DNA of 38,005 bases from assembly GCF_937863155.1 (NCBI RefSeq), contig NZ_CALMFB010000072.1, forward strand, positions 1 to 38,005, given 5' to 3'. The position numbers and the translations under genes are program-made. This stretch comes from an uncultured Brevundimonas sp. (GTDB lineage: Bacteria > Pseudomonadota > Alphaproteobacteria > Caulobacterales > Caulobacteraceae). Below the pieces are notes generated by a model. That model saw nothing but the letters and a program-made list of their open reading frames with translations, was not told the DNA's origin and did no database searches. Below, one piece after another: positions 31,705 to 38,005 of the stretch (its first letter is position 1; each line of letters begins with the position of its first letter).

Positions 31705-33204
31705 GTGAGCAAGATCACCTTTGACTCCATGGGCCTGAATCCGGCCCTGCTTCAGGCCCTCAAGGCCGAGGGTTACGAAACCCCCACCCCCATCCAGCAG
31801 CAGGCCATCCCCCAGGTGATGACCGGCAAGGATTTGCTGGGCATCGCCCAGACCGGCACCGGCAAGACGGCGGCCTTCGCCCTGCCGATCCTGCATCGCC
31901 TGGCCGCCAACCGCATCGCCCCCCAGCCGCGCACGACCCGCTGCCTGGTGCTGAGCCCCACGCGCGAACTGGCCACCCAGATCGGCGAGAGCTTCAAGGC
32001 CTATGGCAAGCACCTGGGCTTCCGCGTCGCGGTCATCTTCGGCGGCGTGAAATACGGCGCCCAGGAACGCGCCCTGCAACAGGGCCTGGACATCCTGGTG
32101 GCCGCGCCCGGCCGCCTGCTGGACCACATCCAGCAGAAGACCCTGGACCTGTCCTCGACCGAAATCTTCGTGCTGGACGAAGCGGACCAGATGCTGGACC
32201 TGGGCTTCATCAAGCCGATCCGCCAGATCGTCAGCCGCATCCCCGCCCGTCGCCAGAACCTGTTCTTCTCGGCCACCATGCCCAGCGAGATCGGCAAGCT
32301 GGCGGGCGAACTGCTGAAGGACCCGGTCAAGGTCCAGGTCACGCCCCAGGCCACCACGGTCGAGCGCATCAAACAGTCGGTCGTCCACATCGAACAGGGC
32401 CGCAAGCGCGCCCTGCTGACCGAGCTGTTCTCTGATCCGGGCTATACCCGCTGCCTGGTCTTCACCAAGACCAAGCATGGCGCCGACAAGGTGGCCGCCT
32501 ATCTGGAGGCGGGCGGCGTCGAGGCCGGGGCCATCCACGGCAACAAGTCCCAGCCCCAGCGTGAGCGCACCCTGGAGGCCTTCAAGAAGGGCAAGCTGCG
32601 GGTGCTGGTCGCCACCGACATCGCCGCGCGCGGCATCGACGTGGACGGCGTGACCCACGTCGTGAATTTCGAGCTGCCCTATGTGCCCGAAGCCTATGTG
32701 CACCGCATCGGCCGCACGGCCCGCGCGGGCGCCGACGGCACCGCCATCAGCTTCGTCGCCGGCGACGAGATGAAGCTGCTCAAGGACATCGAGAAGGTCA
32801 CCCGCCAGAAGATCCCGGCCATCGACCGTCGCAACGACCGCGCGCTTCAGGCCCTGGACGCCTCGATCATGGCCTCGGGCGTCGGCAAGAAGGCCACCCT
32901 GCCCGAGCGTGAAGGCGGCGAGCGCCAGAACCAGCCGCGCCGGGGCCGCAATCCGCACCGTGACGGCGTCCGCCCCGAAGGCGGCGGCCAGCCGCACCGC
33001 CAGCGCAAGGGCAATCGCGGCGACGCGGCCCGCGCCGCGCCGCCCGTCCGCGCCTATGACCCCATGTCCGGCGAGCGCCCGCGCACGGTCAACAACGACC
33101 CGCGCGCCAATGAGGCCCGCAGCGAGCCGAAGCCGGTCGGCGAAATGAAGCGCCGCCCCCGTCGCCGCCCGTCCAACGGCGGCAAGGGCTACGCCAAGGC
33201 CTGA
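31705..33204 (+). CDS. DEAD-box RNA helicase RhlE-type
   Basis: This is a 499-residue helicase that remodels RNA in ribosome assembly, degradosome or cold adaptation. Motif Q is TPIQQQAIP, motif I AQTGTGKTAAF, Ia PTRELATQ, II VLDEADQML, III SATMP, V DIAARGIDVDG, and VI HRIGRTARAG. The C-terminal tail (about 390-499) is basic, Arg/Gly/Asn-rich and disordered (QPRRGRNPHRDGVR), as in RhlE proteins that bind RNA or the degradosome. The start is GTG at 31705. The 282-nt leader is long compared with other gaps here, which could allow cold or autoregulation. Confidence 0.94.
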   Translation: MSKITFDSMGLNPALLQALKAEGYETPTPIQQQAIPQVMTGKDLLGIAQTGTGKTAAFALPILHRLAANRIAPQPRTTRCLVLSPTRELATQIGESFKAYGKHLGFRVAVIFGGVKYGAQERALQQGLDILVAAPGRLLDHIQQKTLDLSSTEIFVLDEADQMLDLGFIKPIRQIVSRIPARRQNLFFSATMPSEIGKLAGELLKDPVKVQVTPQATTVERIKQSVVHIEQGRKRALLTELFSDPGYTRCLVFTKTKHGADKVAAYLEAGGVEAGAIHGNKSQPQRERTLEAFKKGKLRVLVATDIAARGIDVDGVTHVVNFELPYVPEAYVHRIGRTARAGADGTAISFVAGDEMKLLKDIEKVTRQKIPAIDRRNDRALQALDASIMASGVGKKATLPEREGGERQNQPRRGRNPHRDGVRPEGGGQPHRQRKGNRGDAARAAPPVRAYDPMSGERPRTVNNDPRANEARSEPKPVGEMKRRPRRRPSNGGKGYAKA

Positions 33205-33213
33205 CGAAGACCA

Positions 33214-33239
33214 GAGGGCGGACCGCTGCGCCCGCCCTC
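33214..33239 (+). terminator. Terminator-like hairpin after the helicase
   Basis: GAGGGCGG (33214-33221) pairs with CCGCCCTC (33232-33239) over a 10-nt loop, 10 nt after the rhlE stop. The following GCCTGTTATGC has no T tract. A TATAAG at 33251-33256, 26 nt before the map start, may be the map -10 element. Confidence 0.5.
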
Positions 33240-33282
33240 GCCTGTTATGCTATAAGTCGTCATTCGATCCCGAGACCCGACC

Positions 33283-34101
33283 ATGTACGAAACCCAGGAC
33301 ATCGACACCGACAGCTTCACTCGCTCGGCCGAAATCCGCGTCCACGGGCCGGAAGGCTTCGAGGGCATGCGCAAGGCCGGCCGTCTGGTGGCCGAGGCCC
33401 TGGACATGATCGCCGCCCATGTCGTGCCCGGCGTCACCACCGGCGAACTGGACGATCTGGTGCGCGAGTTCACCCTGGACAACGGCGGCCTGCCCGCCTG
33501 CCTAGGCTACAAGGGCTACACCAAGACCATCTGCACCTCGATCAACCATGTCGTCTGTCACGGCATTCCGGGCGACCGGGTGCTGAAGGACGGCGACATC
33601 GTCAACATCGACCACACCGTCATCGTCGATGGCTGGCACGGCGATTCCAGCCGCATGTATTCGGTCGGCGACATCAATCCGCGGGCGAAGAAGCTGGTGG
33701 ACGTCACCTATGAATCCCTGCGTCTGGGGCTGGAGCAGGTGAAGCCGGGAAACACCTTCGGCGACATCGGCTATGCGATCCAGAAATACGTCGAGGCCAA
33801 TCGCATGAGCGTGGTGCGCGACTTCTGCGGCCACGGCATCGGCCGGGTGTTCCACGACAGCCCCAACGTCCTGCACTACGGCCGCCGAGGCGAAGGCGCG
33901 GTGCTGAAGCCCGGTATGTTCTTCACCATCGAGCCGATGGTGAACCTGGGCAAGCCGCCGGTGAAGGTGCTGTCCGACGGCTGGACCGCCGTGACCCGCG
34001 ACAAGTCCCTGTCGGCCCAGTGCGAACATACGGTCGGCGTCACCGAAGACGGCGTCGAGATCTTCACCGCCAGCCCCGCCGGCCTGTTCCGCCCGAACTG
34101 A
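33283..34101 (+). CDS. map: Methionine aminopeptidase, type I
   Basis: This dinuclear metallopeptidase removes the N-terminal Met from nascent proteins. The 272-residue length is normal. Ligands are in place: Asp110 (VNIDHTVIVDG), Asp121 (WHGDSSRM), His184 (CGHGIGRVFH), Glu217 (FTIEPMV) and Glu248 (QCEHTVGVT). His94-type substrate contact is in NHVVCHGIP. The ATG at 33283 has a weak ribosome-binding sequence, with the start fixed by the -10-like element and stem upstream. It is followed by radC (41-nt gap). Confidence 0.96.
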   Translation: MYETQDIDTDSFTRSAEIRVHGPEGFEGMRKAGRLVAEALDMIAAHVVPGVTTGELDDLVREFTLDNGGLPACLGYKGYTKTICTSINHVVCHGIPGDRVLKDGDIVNIDHTVIVDGWHGDSSRMYSVGDINPRAKKLVDVTYESLRLGLEQVKPGNTFGDIGYAIQKYVEANRMSVVRDFCGHGIGRVFHDSPNVLHYGRRGEGAVLKPGMFFTIEPMVNLGKPPVKVLSDGWTAVTRDKSLSAQCEHTVGVTEDGVEIFTASPAGLFRPN

Positions 34102-34142
34102 TGGGCGCTTGATCGGGCCGCGCCAGCGGTTACCGTCACGCC

Positions 34143-34874
34143 GTGACCGACGCCGCCGATCCGCCCGCGAAAGCCAAACCCCGCCATTCGGGCCACCGCG
34201 AGCGGCTGCGCGAACGCGCGGCCAAGGGCGGGATCGAGGCCCTGCCCGACTATGAGCTGCTGGAACTGCTGCTGTTCCGCTCGATCCCCTACAAGGACAC
34301 CAAGCCCCTGGCCAAGGACCTGCTGGCCCGGTTCGGCAGTCTGGAGGGCATCGGCGCGGCGACCCATGAGGCGGTCGAGGATCAGGTGGCGCAATCCATG
34401 GGCTATGCGCGGGGCAAGACCTCGCGCGCGGTGGCGCTGGACCTGCAGCTGATCTTCGCCGTGGCCCAGCGGGTGGCCCGCGAACCGGCCGCCAAACGCC
34501 CGGTCATCTCGTCCTGGACGGCCCTGGTCGCCTATGTGCGCATCGCCCTTCAGCACGAGCCGCGCGAGCAGTTCCGCGTGCTGTATCTGGACAAGAAGAA
34601 CCAGCTGATCCTGGACGAGATCCAGAACCGCGGCACGGTCGACCACGCCCCCGTCTATCCGCGCGAAGTGGTGCGACGCGCGCTGGAGCTGTCGTCCAGC
34701 GCGATCATCCTGGTCCACAATCATCCGTCCGGCGACCCGACGCCCAGCCGCGCCGACATCGACATGACCCGCCAGGTGATCGAGGCGGGCAAGGCCCTGA
34801 ACGTCCAGGTCCACGACCATCTGATCGTCGCCCGCGACGGAGTGTCCAGCTTCAAGCAACTGGGACTGATGTGA
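34143..34874 (+). CDS. radC: RadC/JAB-domain (MPN+) protein
   Basis: This is a 243-residue RadC-family protein; despite the name its role in DNA repair is unclear. It has an N-terminal HhH-like region (about 30-80: PDYELLELLLFRSIPYKDT, LLARFGSLEGI). The C-terminal JAMM metalloprotease-like domain shows the motif HNHPSGDPTPSRAD near residue 200, with an upstream Glu in the FRVLYLDKKNQLI block. The start is GTG at 34143 and no ATG fits better. It is followed immediately by the asparaginase gene. Confidence 0.94.
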   Translation: MTDAADPPAKAKPRHSGHRERLRERAAKGGIEALPDYELLELLLFRSIPYKDTKPLAKDLLARFGSLEGIGAATHEAVEDQVAQSMGYARGKTSRAVALDLQLIFAVAQRVAREPAAKRPVISSWTALVAYVRIALQHEPREQFRVLYLDKKNQLILDEIQNRGTVDHAPVYPREVVRRALELSSSAIILVHNHPSGDPTPSRADIDMTRQVIEAGKALNVQVHDHLIVARDGVSSFKQLGLM

Positions 34875-34876
34875 CC

Positions 34877-35890
34877 ATGACCGACCTGTCGCGCAGAGGC
34901 GCCCTGGCCCTGAGCGCCGCCGGCCTGGCCGCCACGACGGCCCGCGCCCAGGACGCCGCTCCCGCCGTCCTGGTCTCGACCTGGGATTTCGGCGCGGCCG
35001 CCAACGCCGCCGGTCTGGCCGTCTATCGCCAGGGAGGATCGGCCCTGGACATGGTCGAGGCGGCGGCCCGCGTGGCCGAAGCGGACACGACCAACAGTTC
35101 CGTCGGCCTGGGCGGCATGCCGGACCGCGAAGGCCGGGTCACCCTGGACGCCGTGGTCATGAACCATCGGGGCGACATCGGCGCCGTCCTGGCGCTGGAA
35201 GACGTGGTCCACGCCGTCTCGGTGGCTCGCCGGGTGATGGAGCGGACCCCGCATGTCATGCTGGCCGGCGCCGGTGCGCGCGCTTTCGCGGTCGAGCAGG
35301 GCTTTCCCACCCAGTCGCTGCTGACGCCCGCAGCGGAACGCGCCTGGCGCGACTGGCTGACGCAATCCCGCTACGCCCCGCGCGCCAACAGCGAGAATGA
35401 CGACTGGCGCAACCGGACGCCGGGCGGCCCGCTGGATCACGACACCATCGGCGTTCTGGGCATGGGGGCCGACGGCCACATGGCCGGGGCCTGCACCACC
35501 TCGGGCATGGCCTTCAAGATGCGCGGCCGCATCGGCGACAGCCCCATCGTCGGGGCCGGCCTCTATGTCGACGACGAGGTCGGCGCCGCCACCGGCACCG
35601 GCGTGGGCGAAGACATCGTCCGCGTCGCCGGATCCCATGCGGTGGTCGAGGCCATGCGCGCGGGCCTGGACCCCAACGCCGCCTGCCGCCGGGTGATCGA
35701 ACGCCTGGCCCGTCTGCGCGGCGATCGGGTGGCGGACCATCAGGTCGCCCTGCTGGCCCTGGACCGCCGGGGCCGCGCCGGGGGCTTCGCGCTTCAGCCC
35801 GGCTTCACCTATGCGGTGACCACGTCGGACGGCGCCACGCGGATCGAGCGCGCCGGATCATTGTTCGACGTCGCCCGACCAATAGGCTGA
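34877..35890 (+). CDS. N4-(beta-N-acetylglucosaminyl)-L-asparaginase-type Ntn hydrolase
   Basis: This is a 337-residue precursor of the type 2 asparaginase/glycosylasparaginase family, which cleaves itself to expose a catalytic Thr that hydrolyses glycosylasparagine or isoaspartyl bonds. The Tat signal is DLSRRGALALSAAGLAATTA with a likely AxA site, so the enzyme is exported. The autocleavage site is in PLDHDTIGVLGMGADG: Thr of HDTIG becomes the new N-terminus of the beta-subunit. Earlier, NSSVGLGGMPDREGRVTLDA is a family block. A GTG at 34871, overlapping the radC stop, would add two residues. It is exported folded, as Tat implies. Confidence 0.9.
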   Translation: MTDLSRRGALALSAAGLAATTARAQDAAPAVLVSTWDFGAAANAAGLAVYRQGGSALDMVEAAARVAEADTTNSSVGLGGMPDREGRVTLDAVVMNHRGDIGAVLALEDVVHAVSVARRVMERTPHVMLAGAGARAFAVEQGFPTQSLLTPAAERAWRDWLTQSRYAPRANSENDDWRNRTPGGPLDHDTIGVLGMGADGHMAGACTTSGMAFKMRGRIGDSPIVGAGLYVDDEVGAATGTGVGEDIVRVAGSHAVVEAMRAGLDPNAACRRVIERLARLRGDRVADHQVALLALDRRGRAGGFALQPGFTYAVTTSDGATRIERAGSLFDVARPIG

Positions 35891-35940
35891 CATTAAGGTT
35901 TACGGCCCAAGCTGCGCGCGATTCAGTCGAGACGCGCCCC

Positions 35941-36180
35941 ATGCCCATGTCTGCCGAAACGCTGCGCGACCATCTGGTCCAGGCTTTTCCCGACGCCGAG
36001 ATCGAGATCGTCGATCTGGCGGGCGACGGCGACCATTACCGCGCCCGCATCGTCTCGACCGCCTTCGCCGGCGTGCCGCGCGTGCGCCAGCACCAGATGG
36101 TCTATGCCGCGCTGAAGGGCCAGATGGGCGGCGAACTGCATGCCCTGGCCCTCGAAACCTCTGCCCCGACAGGAGGCTGA
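35941..36180 (+). CDS. BolA family protein
   Basis: This is a 79-residue KH-like BolA protein. ETLRDHLVQAFPDAEIEIVD, GDHYRARIVSTAFAG and RVRQHQMVYAALKGQMGGELHALAL give the conserved pattern with the invariant His of VRQHQMVY. BolA partners with CGFS glutaredoxins in Fe-S cluster transfer, and such a gene lies 1 kb downstream, which supports this role over that of a DNA-binding BolA. ATG at 35941 or 35947. The stop is 3 nt before the next gene. Confidence 0.94.
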   Translation: MPMSAETLRDHLVQAFPDAEIEIVDLAGDGDHYRARIVSTAFAGVPRVRQHQMVYAALKGQMGGELHALALETSAPTGG

Positions 36181-36183
36181 GCC

Positions 36184-37101
36184 ATGCGTTACCGCCCCTT
36201 CGGCCGCTCCGGGGCCGCCATCTCGAACCTGACCCTGTCGCTGGGGTTCGACGCCCTGTCGCGCGGCCCGGACCAGGCCAAGGAGCTGATCTATTCGGCT
36301 CTGGAATCGGGCATCAACGCCTATCGGCTGGAAACCGCCGACCCCATCCTGGCCGAGGTGGTCGGCCAGGCCCTGTCGCACATCGACCGCAAGCTGGTCT
36401 GCGTCAGCCTGGCCCTGGGTCGCGGCGACGGCCGCCGGGGGCATGAGCGCGACTTCTCGGCCGAGGGCATGACCGGCGCCATCGATCGCGCCCTGCATGT
36501 CTCGGGCCTGGGCTGGATCGACACCGTGCTGCTGGAAGAGCCCCAGGAACATGAGCTGCCCCAGGCGTCGCTGAACGCGCTCAAGGCCCTGCGCTCCACC
36601 GGGCGGGTCCGGCTGCTGGGCGTGGCCGGCGATGGCGAAGTGATGGACGTCTATGTCTCGACCGGGGCTTTCGATGTCCTGTCCACGCCGTTCCATGTCA
36701 ACTCCGGCTGGCCGGTGCGCAACCGCATCCGCACGGCGCGGGACATGGACATGGCCGTCTTCGCCTATGGCTATTTCCCCGACACCCTGACCACCGCCCG
36801 CAAGGCCGCAAGCAGCGACGCGCCGAAGAAAGGCCTGTTCGGCTTCGGCGGCGCCAAGCGGCCCAAGGAGACGCCCCTGGCCGGCGCGGGCACCTTCGCT
36901 TTCCTGCACCAGACCCACAGCTGGGACGCCGAGAGCATCTGTCTGGCCTATGCGCTGACCGAGCCGTCCATTTCCAGCGTCCTGGTCAGCGTGGACCATG
37001 CCGACCGCCTCGCCGTGCTGGCCCATGTGACCGAGCGCGACATGCCCCCCGGCCTGGCGGCCCAGATCGAAATGGCCCGCGTCAGCGCCCACGCCGCCTG
37101 A
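36184..37101 (+). CDS. Aldo/keto reductase-like protein without catalytic tetrad
   Basis: This is a 305-residue AKR-fold protein: MRYRPFGRSGAAISNLTLSL at the start, SALESGINAYRL, GLGWIDTVLLEEP and RVRLLGVAGDGEV correspond to standard AKR blocks. The catalytic tetrad (Asp, Tyr, Lys, His) is not evident: the FFDTAxxYG block reads NAYRLETAD, the TK block reads VCVSLALG, and the LLHxP block reads LLEEP. It is likely a pseudoenzyme or divergent enzyme. A low-complexity Lys/Gly insertion lies near 215-240. AGGAGG directly precedes the ATG. It is sandwiched between bolA and the CGFS glutaredoxin, suggesting a role tied to Fe-S handling (inference). Confidence 0.85.
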   Translation: MRYRPFGRSGAAISNLTLSLGFDALSRGPDQAKELIYSALESGINAYRLETADPILAEVVGQALSHIDRKLVCVSLALGRGDGRRGHERDFSAEGMTGAIDRALHVSGLGWIDTVLLEEPQEHELPQASLNALKALRSTGRVRLLGVAGDGEVMDVYVSTGAFDVLSTPFHVNSGWPVRNRIRTARDMDMAVFAYGYFPDTLTTARKAASSDAPKKGLFGFGGAKRPKETPLAGAGTFAFLHQTHSWDAESICLAYALTEPSISSVLVSVDHADRLAVLAHVTERDMPPGLAAQIEMARVSAHAA

Positions 37102-37118
37102 CCCATTGTCGCGCTTGC

Positions 37119-37147
37119 CTTGACCCGGCCCCGATGGGCGCCTAGCT
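37119..37147 (+). promoter_or_regulatory. Possible promoter upstream of grxD
   Basis: CTTGAC (37119-37124) and CTAGCT (37142-37147), spaced 17 bp, resemble an alphaproteobacterial -35/-10 pair, 31 nt before the glutaredoxin GTG. The -10 is poor. Confidence 0.35.
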
Positions 37148-37177
37148 GACGGGCCTGTTCCAGCAAGGACGTTCCCC

Positions 37178-37525
37178 GTGACCGACACCGACGCCGACCC
37201 CGTCCACGCCTTCATCGCCCAGACCGTGGCCGACAACGCCGTCGTGCTGTTCATGAAGGGCACGCCGGATTCGCCGCGCTGCGGCTTCTCCTCGCTGGCG
37301 GTCCAGATCCTGGATCACGTCGGCGCGCCCTTCGTCGGCGTGGACGTGCTTCAGGACGAAGCCCTGCGCGAAGGCATCAAGGCCTTCACCGACTGGCCCA
37401 CCATCCCCCAGCTGTATGTGAAGGGCGAGTTCGTGGGCGGCTCGGACATCGTGCGCGAGATGTTCGGCACCGGCGAGCTTCAGACCCTGATGGCCGAAAA
37501 GGGCGTGCCGATGGGCGAGGCCTGA
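37178..37525 (+). CDS. grxD: Monothiol CGFS glutaredoxin (Grx4/GrxD type)
   Basis: This is a 115-residue monothiol glutaredoxin with CGFS at 35-38 (GTPDSPRCGFSSL), a preceding MKGTP, the WPTIPQLYVKGEFVGG cis-Pro block and GGSDIVREMF. It ligates and transfers [2Fe-2S] clusters with glutathione, commonly with BolA as partner. The start is GTG at 37178 with AAGGACG as ribosome-binding site. It is coupled by one-base overlap (TGATG) to the thioesterase. Confidence 0.96.
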   Translation: MTDTDADPVHAFIAQTVADNAVVLFMKGTPDSPRCGFSSLAVQILDHVGAPFVGVDVLQDEALREGIKAFTDWPTIPQLYVKGEFVGGSDIVREMFGTGELQTLMAEKGVPMGEA

Positions 37526-37953
37526 TGGCCCGCCCCCAGCTGGAGCCGCGCGCCGACCGCGAGGTGTTCGAGCTGCCGCTTCAGGTTCTGCCCGAACACA
37601 TCGACGCCAACGGCCACGTCAACAACGTCGTCTATGTCGGCTGGCTTCAGGACGTCGGCACGGCGCACTGGAACGCCCGGTTCGACGCCGAGACGCGGGC
37701 GAAATGGTCCTGGGTCGGGACACGGCACGAGATCGACTATTTCCGCGCCCTGCCGCCGGACGCGCAAGGTGTGAAGGCCCGCACCTGGGTCGGCGATCCG
37801 CACGGCCCGCGCTTCACCCGCTATGTCCGCATCGAAGACGGCGAAGGCCGCCTGTGCGCCCAGGGCGTGACCGAATGGGTTCTGGTCGATGCGACCACCA
37901 TGCGCCCGCACCGCATCCCCGCCGACATGCTGCCGGCGTTCGAACGCGTTTAG
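37525..37953 (+). CDS. Hotdog-fold acyl-CoA thioesterase
   Basis: This is a 142-residue thioesterase of the 4HBT/YbgC-like type. LPLQVLPEHIDANGHVNNVVYVGWLQD contains the catalytic Asp and H-x-N of the 4HBT signature (D-x-x-G-H-V-N-N). Later blocks are RHEIDYFRAL and GVTEWVLVDA. It hydrolyses acyl-CoA esters; chain preference is unknown. The start overlaps the grxD stop by one base. Its stop lies against the convergent downstream gene. Confidence 0.92.
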   Translation: MARPQLEPRADREVFELPLQVLPEHIDANGHVNNVVYVGWLQDVGTAHWNARFDAETRAKWSWVGTRHEIDYFRALPPDAQGVKARTWVGDPHGPRFTRYVRIEDGEGRLCAQGVTEWVLVDATTMRPHRIPADMLPAFERV

Positions 37954-38005
37954 AGCGCCAGCGGGTTCAGCAGGCGGAACGGCCCCGGCGCCGTGACCTC
38001 CAGAT
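37950..38005 (-). CDS. C-terminal end of a minus-strand gene (cut by window)
   Basis: The minus frame reads LEVTAPGPFRLLNPLAL followed by a TAA whose complement (37950-37952) overlaps the thioesterase stop. Family cannot be told from 17 residues. The frame is open to the window edge, and the tight convergent overlap is typical of this genome. Confidence 0.4.
   Translation of the reverse strand, partial: LEVTAPGPFRLLNPLAL

Noticed and set aside
1-38005. CRISPR array or tRNA genes
   Set aside because: No regularly spaced direct repeats and no cloverleaf-type sequence with a TTCGA T-loop and acceptor pairing was found on reading both strands.

Overview
The window is high-GC DNA (about 65-70%) with dense, gene-after-gene packing and no rRNA or tRNA gene that I can see. 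A full-length CtrA master regulator, a DivJ/PleC-type kinase, MucR/Ros, paired DUF2336 proteins, CtrA-type TTAA boxes and a GANTC cluster all point to an alphaproteobacterium of the order Caulobacterales. Brevundimonas or a close relative is the best guess; the genus is inference.

Region 1 (1-7142) holds the head-packaging module of a Rhodobacter-type gene transfer agent (GTA) on the minus strand: TerS-like protein, large terminase, portal, small head protein, prohead protease and major capsid protein (cut by the window edge). The module is not contiguous. Between protease and capsid lie a low-GC membrane gene (+), a nitronate monooxygenase (-) and an unknown membrane protein (+).

Region 2 (7143-12251) holds a YcgN-type cysteine-cluster protein, a TetR-SMR efflux pair with a visible operator, an ABC-F ATPase carrying an in-frame palindromic repeat, a 613-nt non-coding stretch with DnaA-box-like motifs and strong hairpins, and an orphan NMT1-type substrate-binding lipoprotein.

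Region 3 (12299-18580) holds a secreted Pro/Ala-rich protein coupled to a DUF2336 protein, a convergent mucR, a second DUF2336 gene, cysK, and an Lrp regulator divergent from an EamA exporter.

Region 4 (18648-23710) has fliI-fliJ followed five bases later by an exported GH10 xylanase, convergent with a GH3 beta-glucosidase that has a LacI-type operator.

Region 5 (23828-28251) is the cell-cycle locus. ctrA, with its own terminator, is divergent from a small DnaA-domain-IV-like protein coupled to a DUF6456 protein. The shared control region carries three TTAA CtrA half-sites and five GANTC (CcrM) sites within 54 bp. sufE and a DivJ-like kinase follow.

Region 6 (28258-38005) is mostly housekeeping: a secreted unknown, DUF1491, DUF1345, HxlR divergent from an SDR, a RhlE-type helicase with a long leader, map, radC, an N-terminal-nucleophile asparaginase, then bolA, an aldo/keto-reductase-like pseudoenzyme, a CGFS glutaredoxin and a hotdog thioesterase. 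A last minus-strand gene just enters the window.

Functionally, CtrA, the DivJ-like kinase, MucR and the flagellar export genes form a cell-cycle and motility network. CtrA is also a known regulator of GTA expression in Rhodobacter, so the phage-like module may belong to the same programme (inference).
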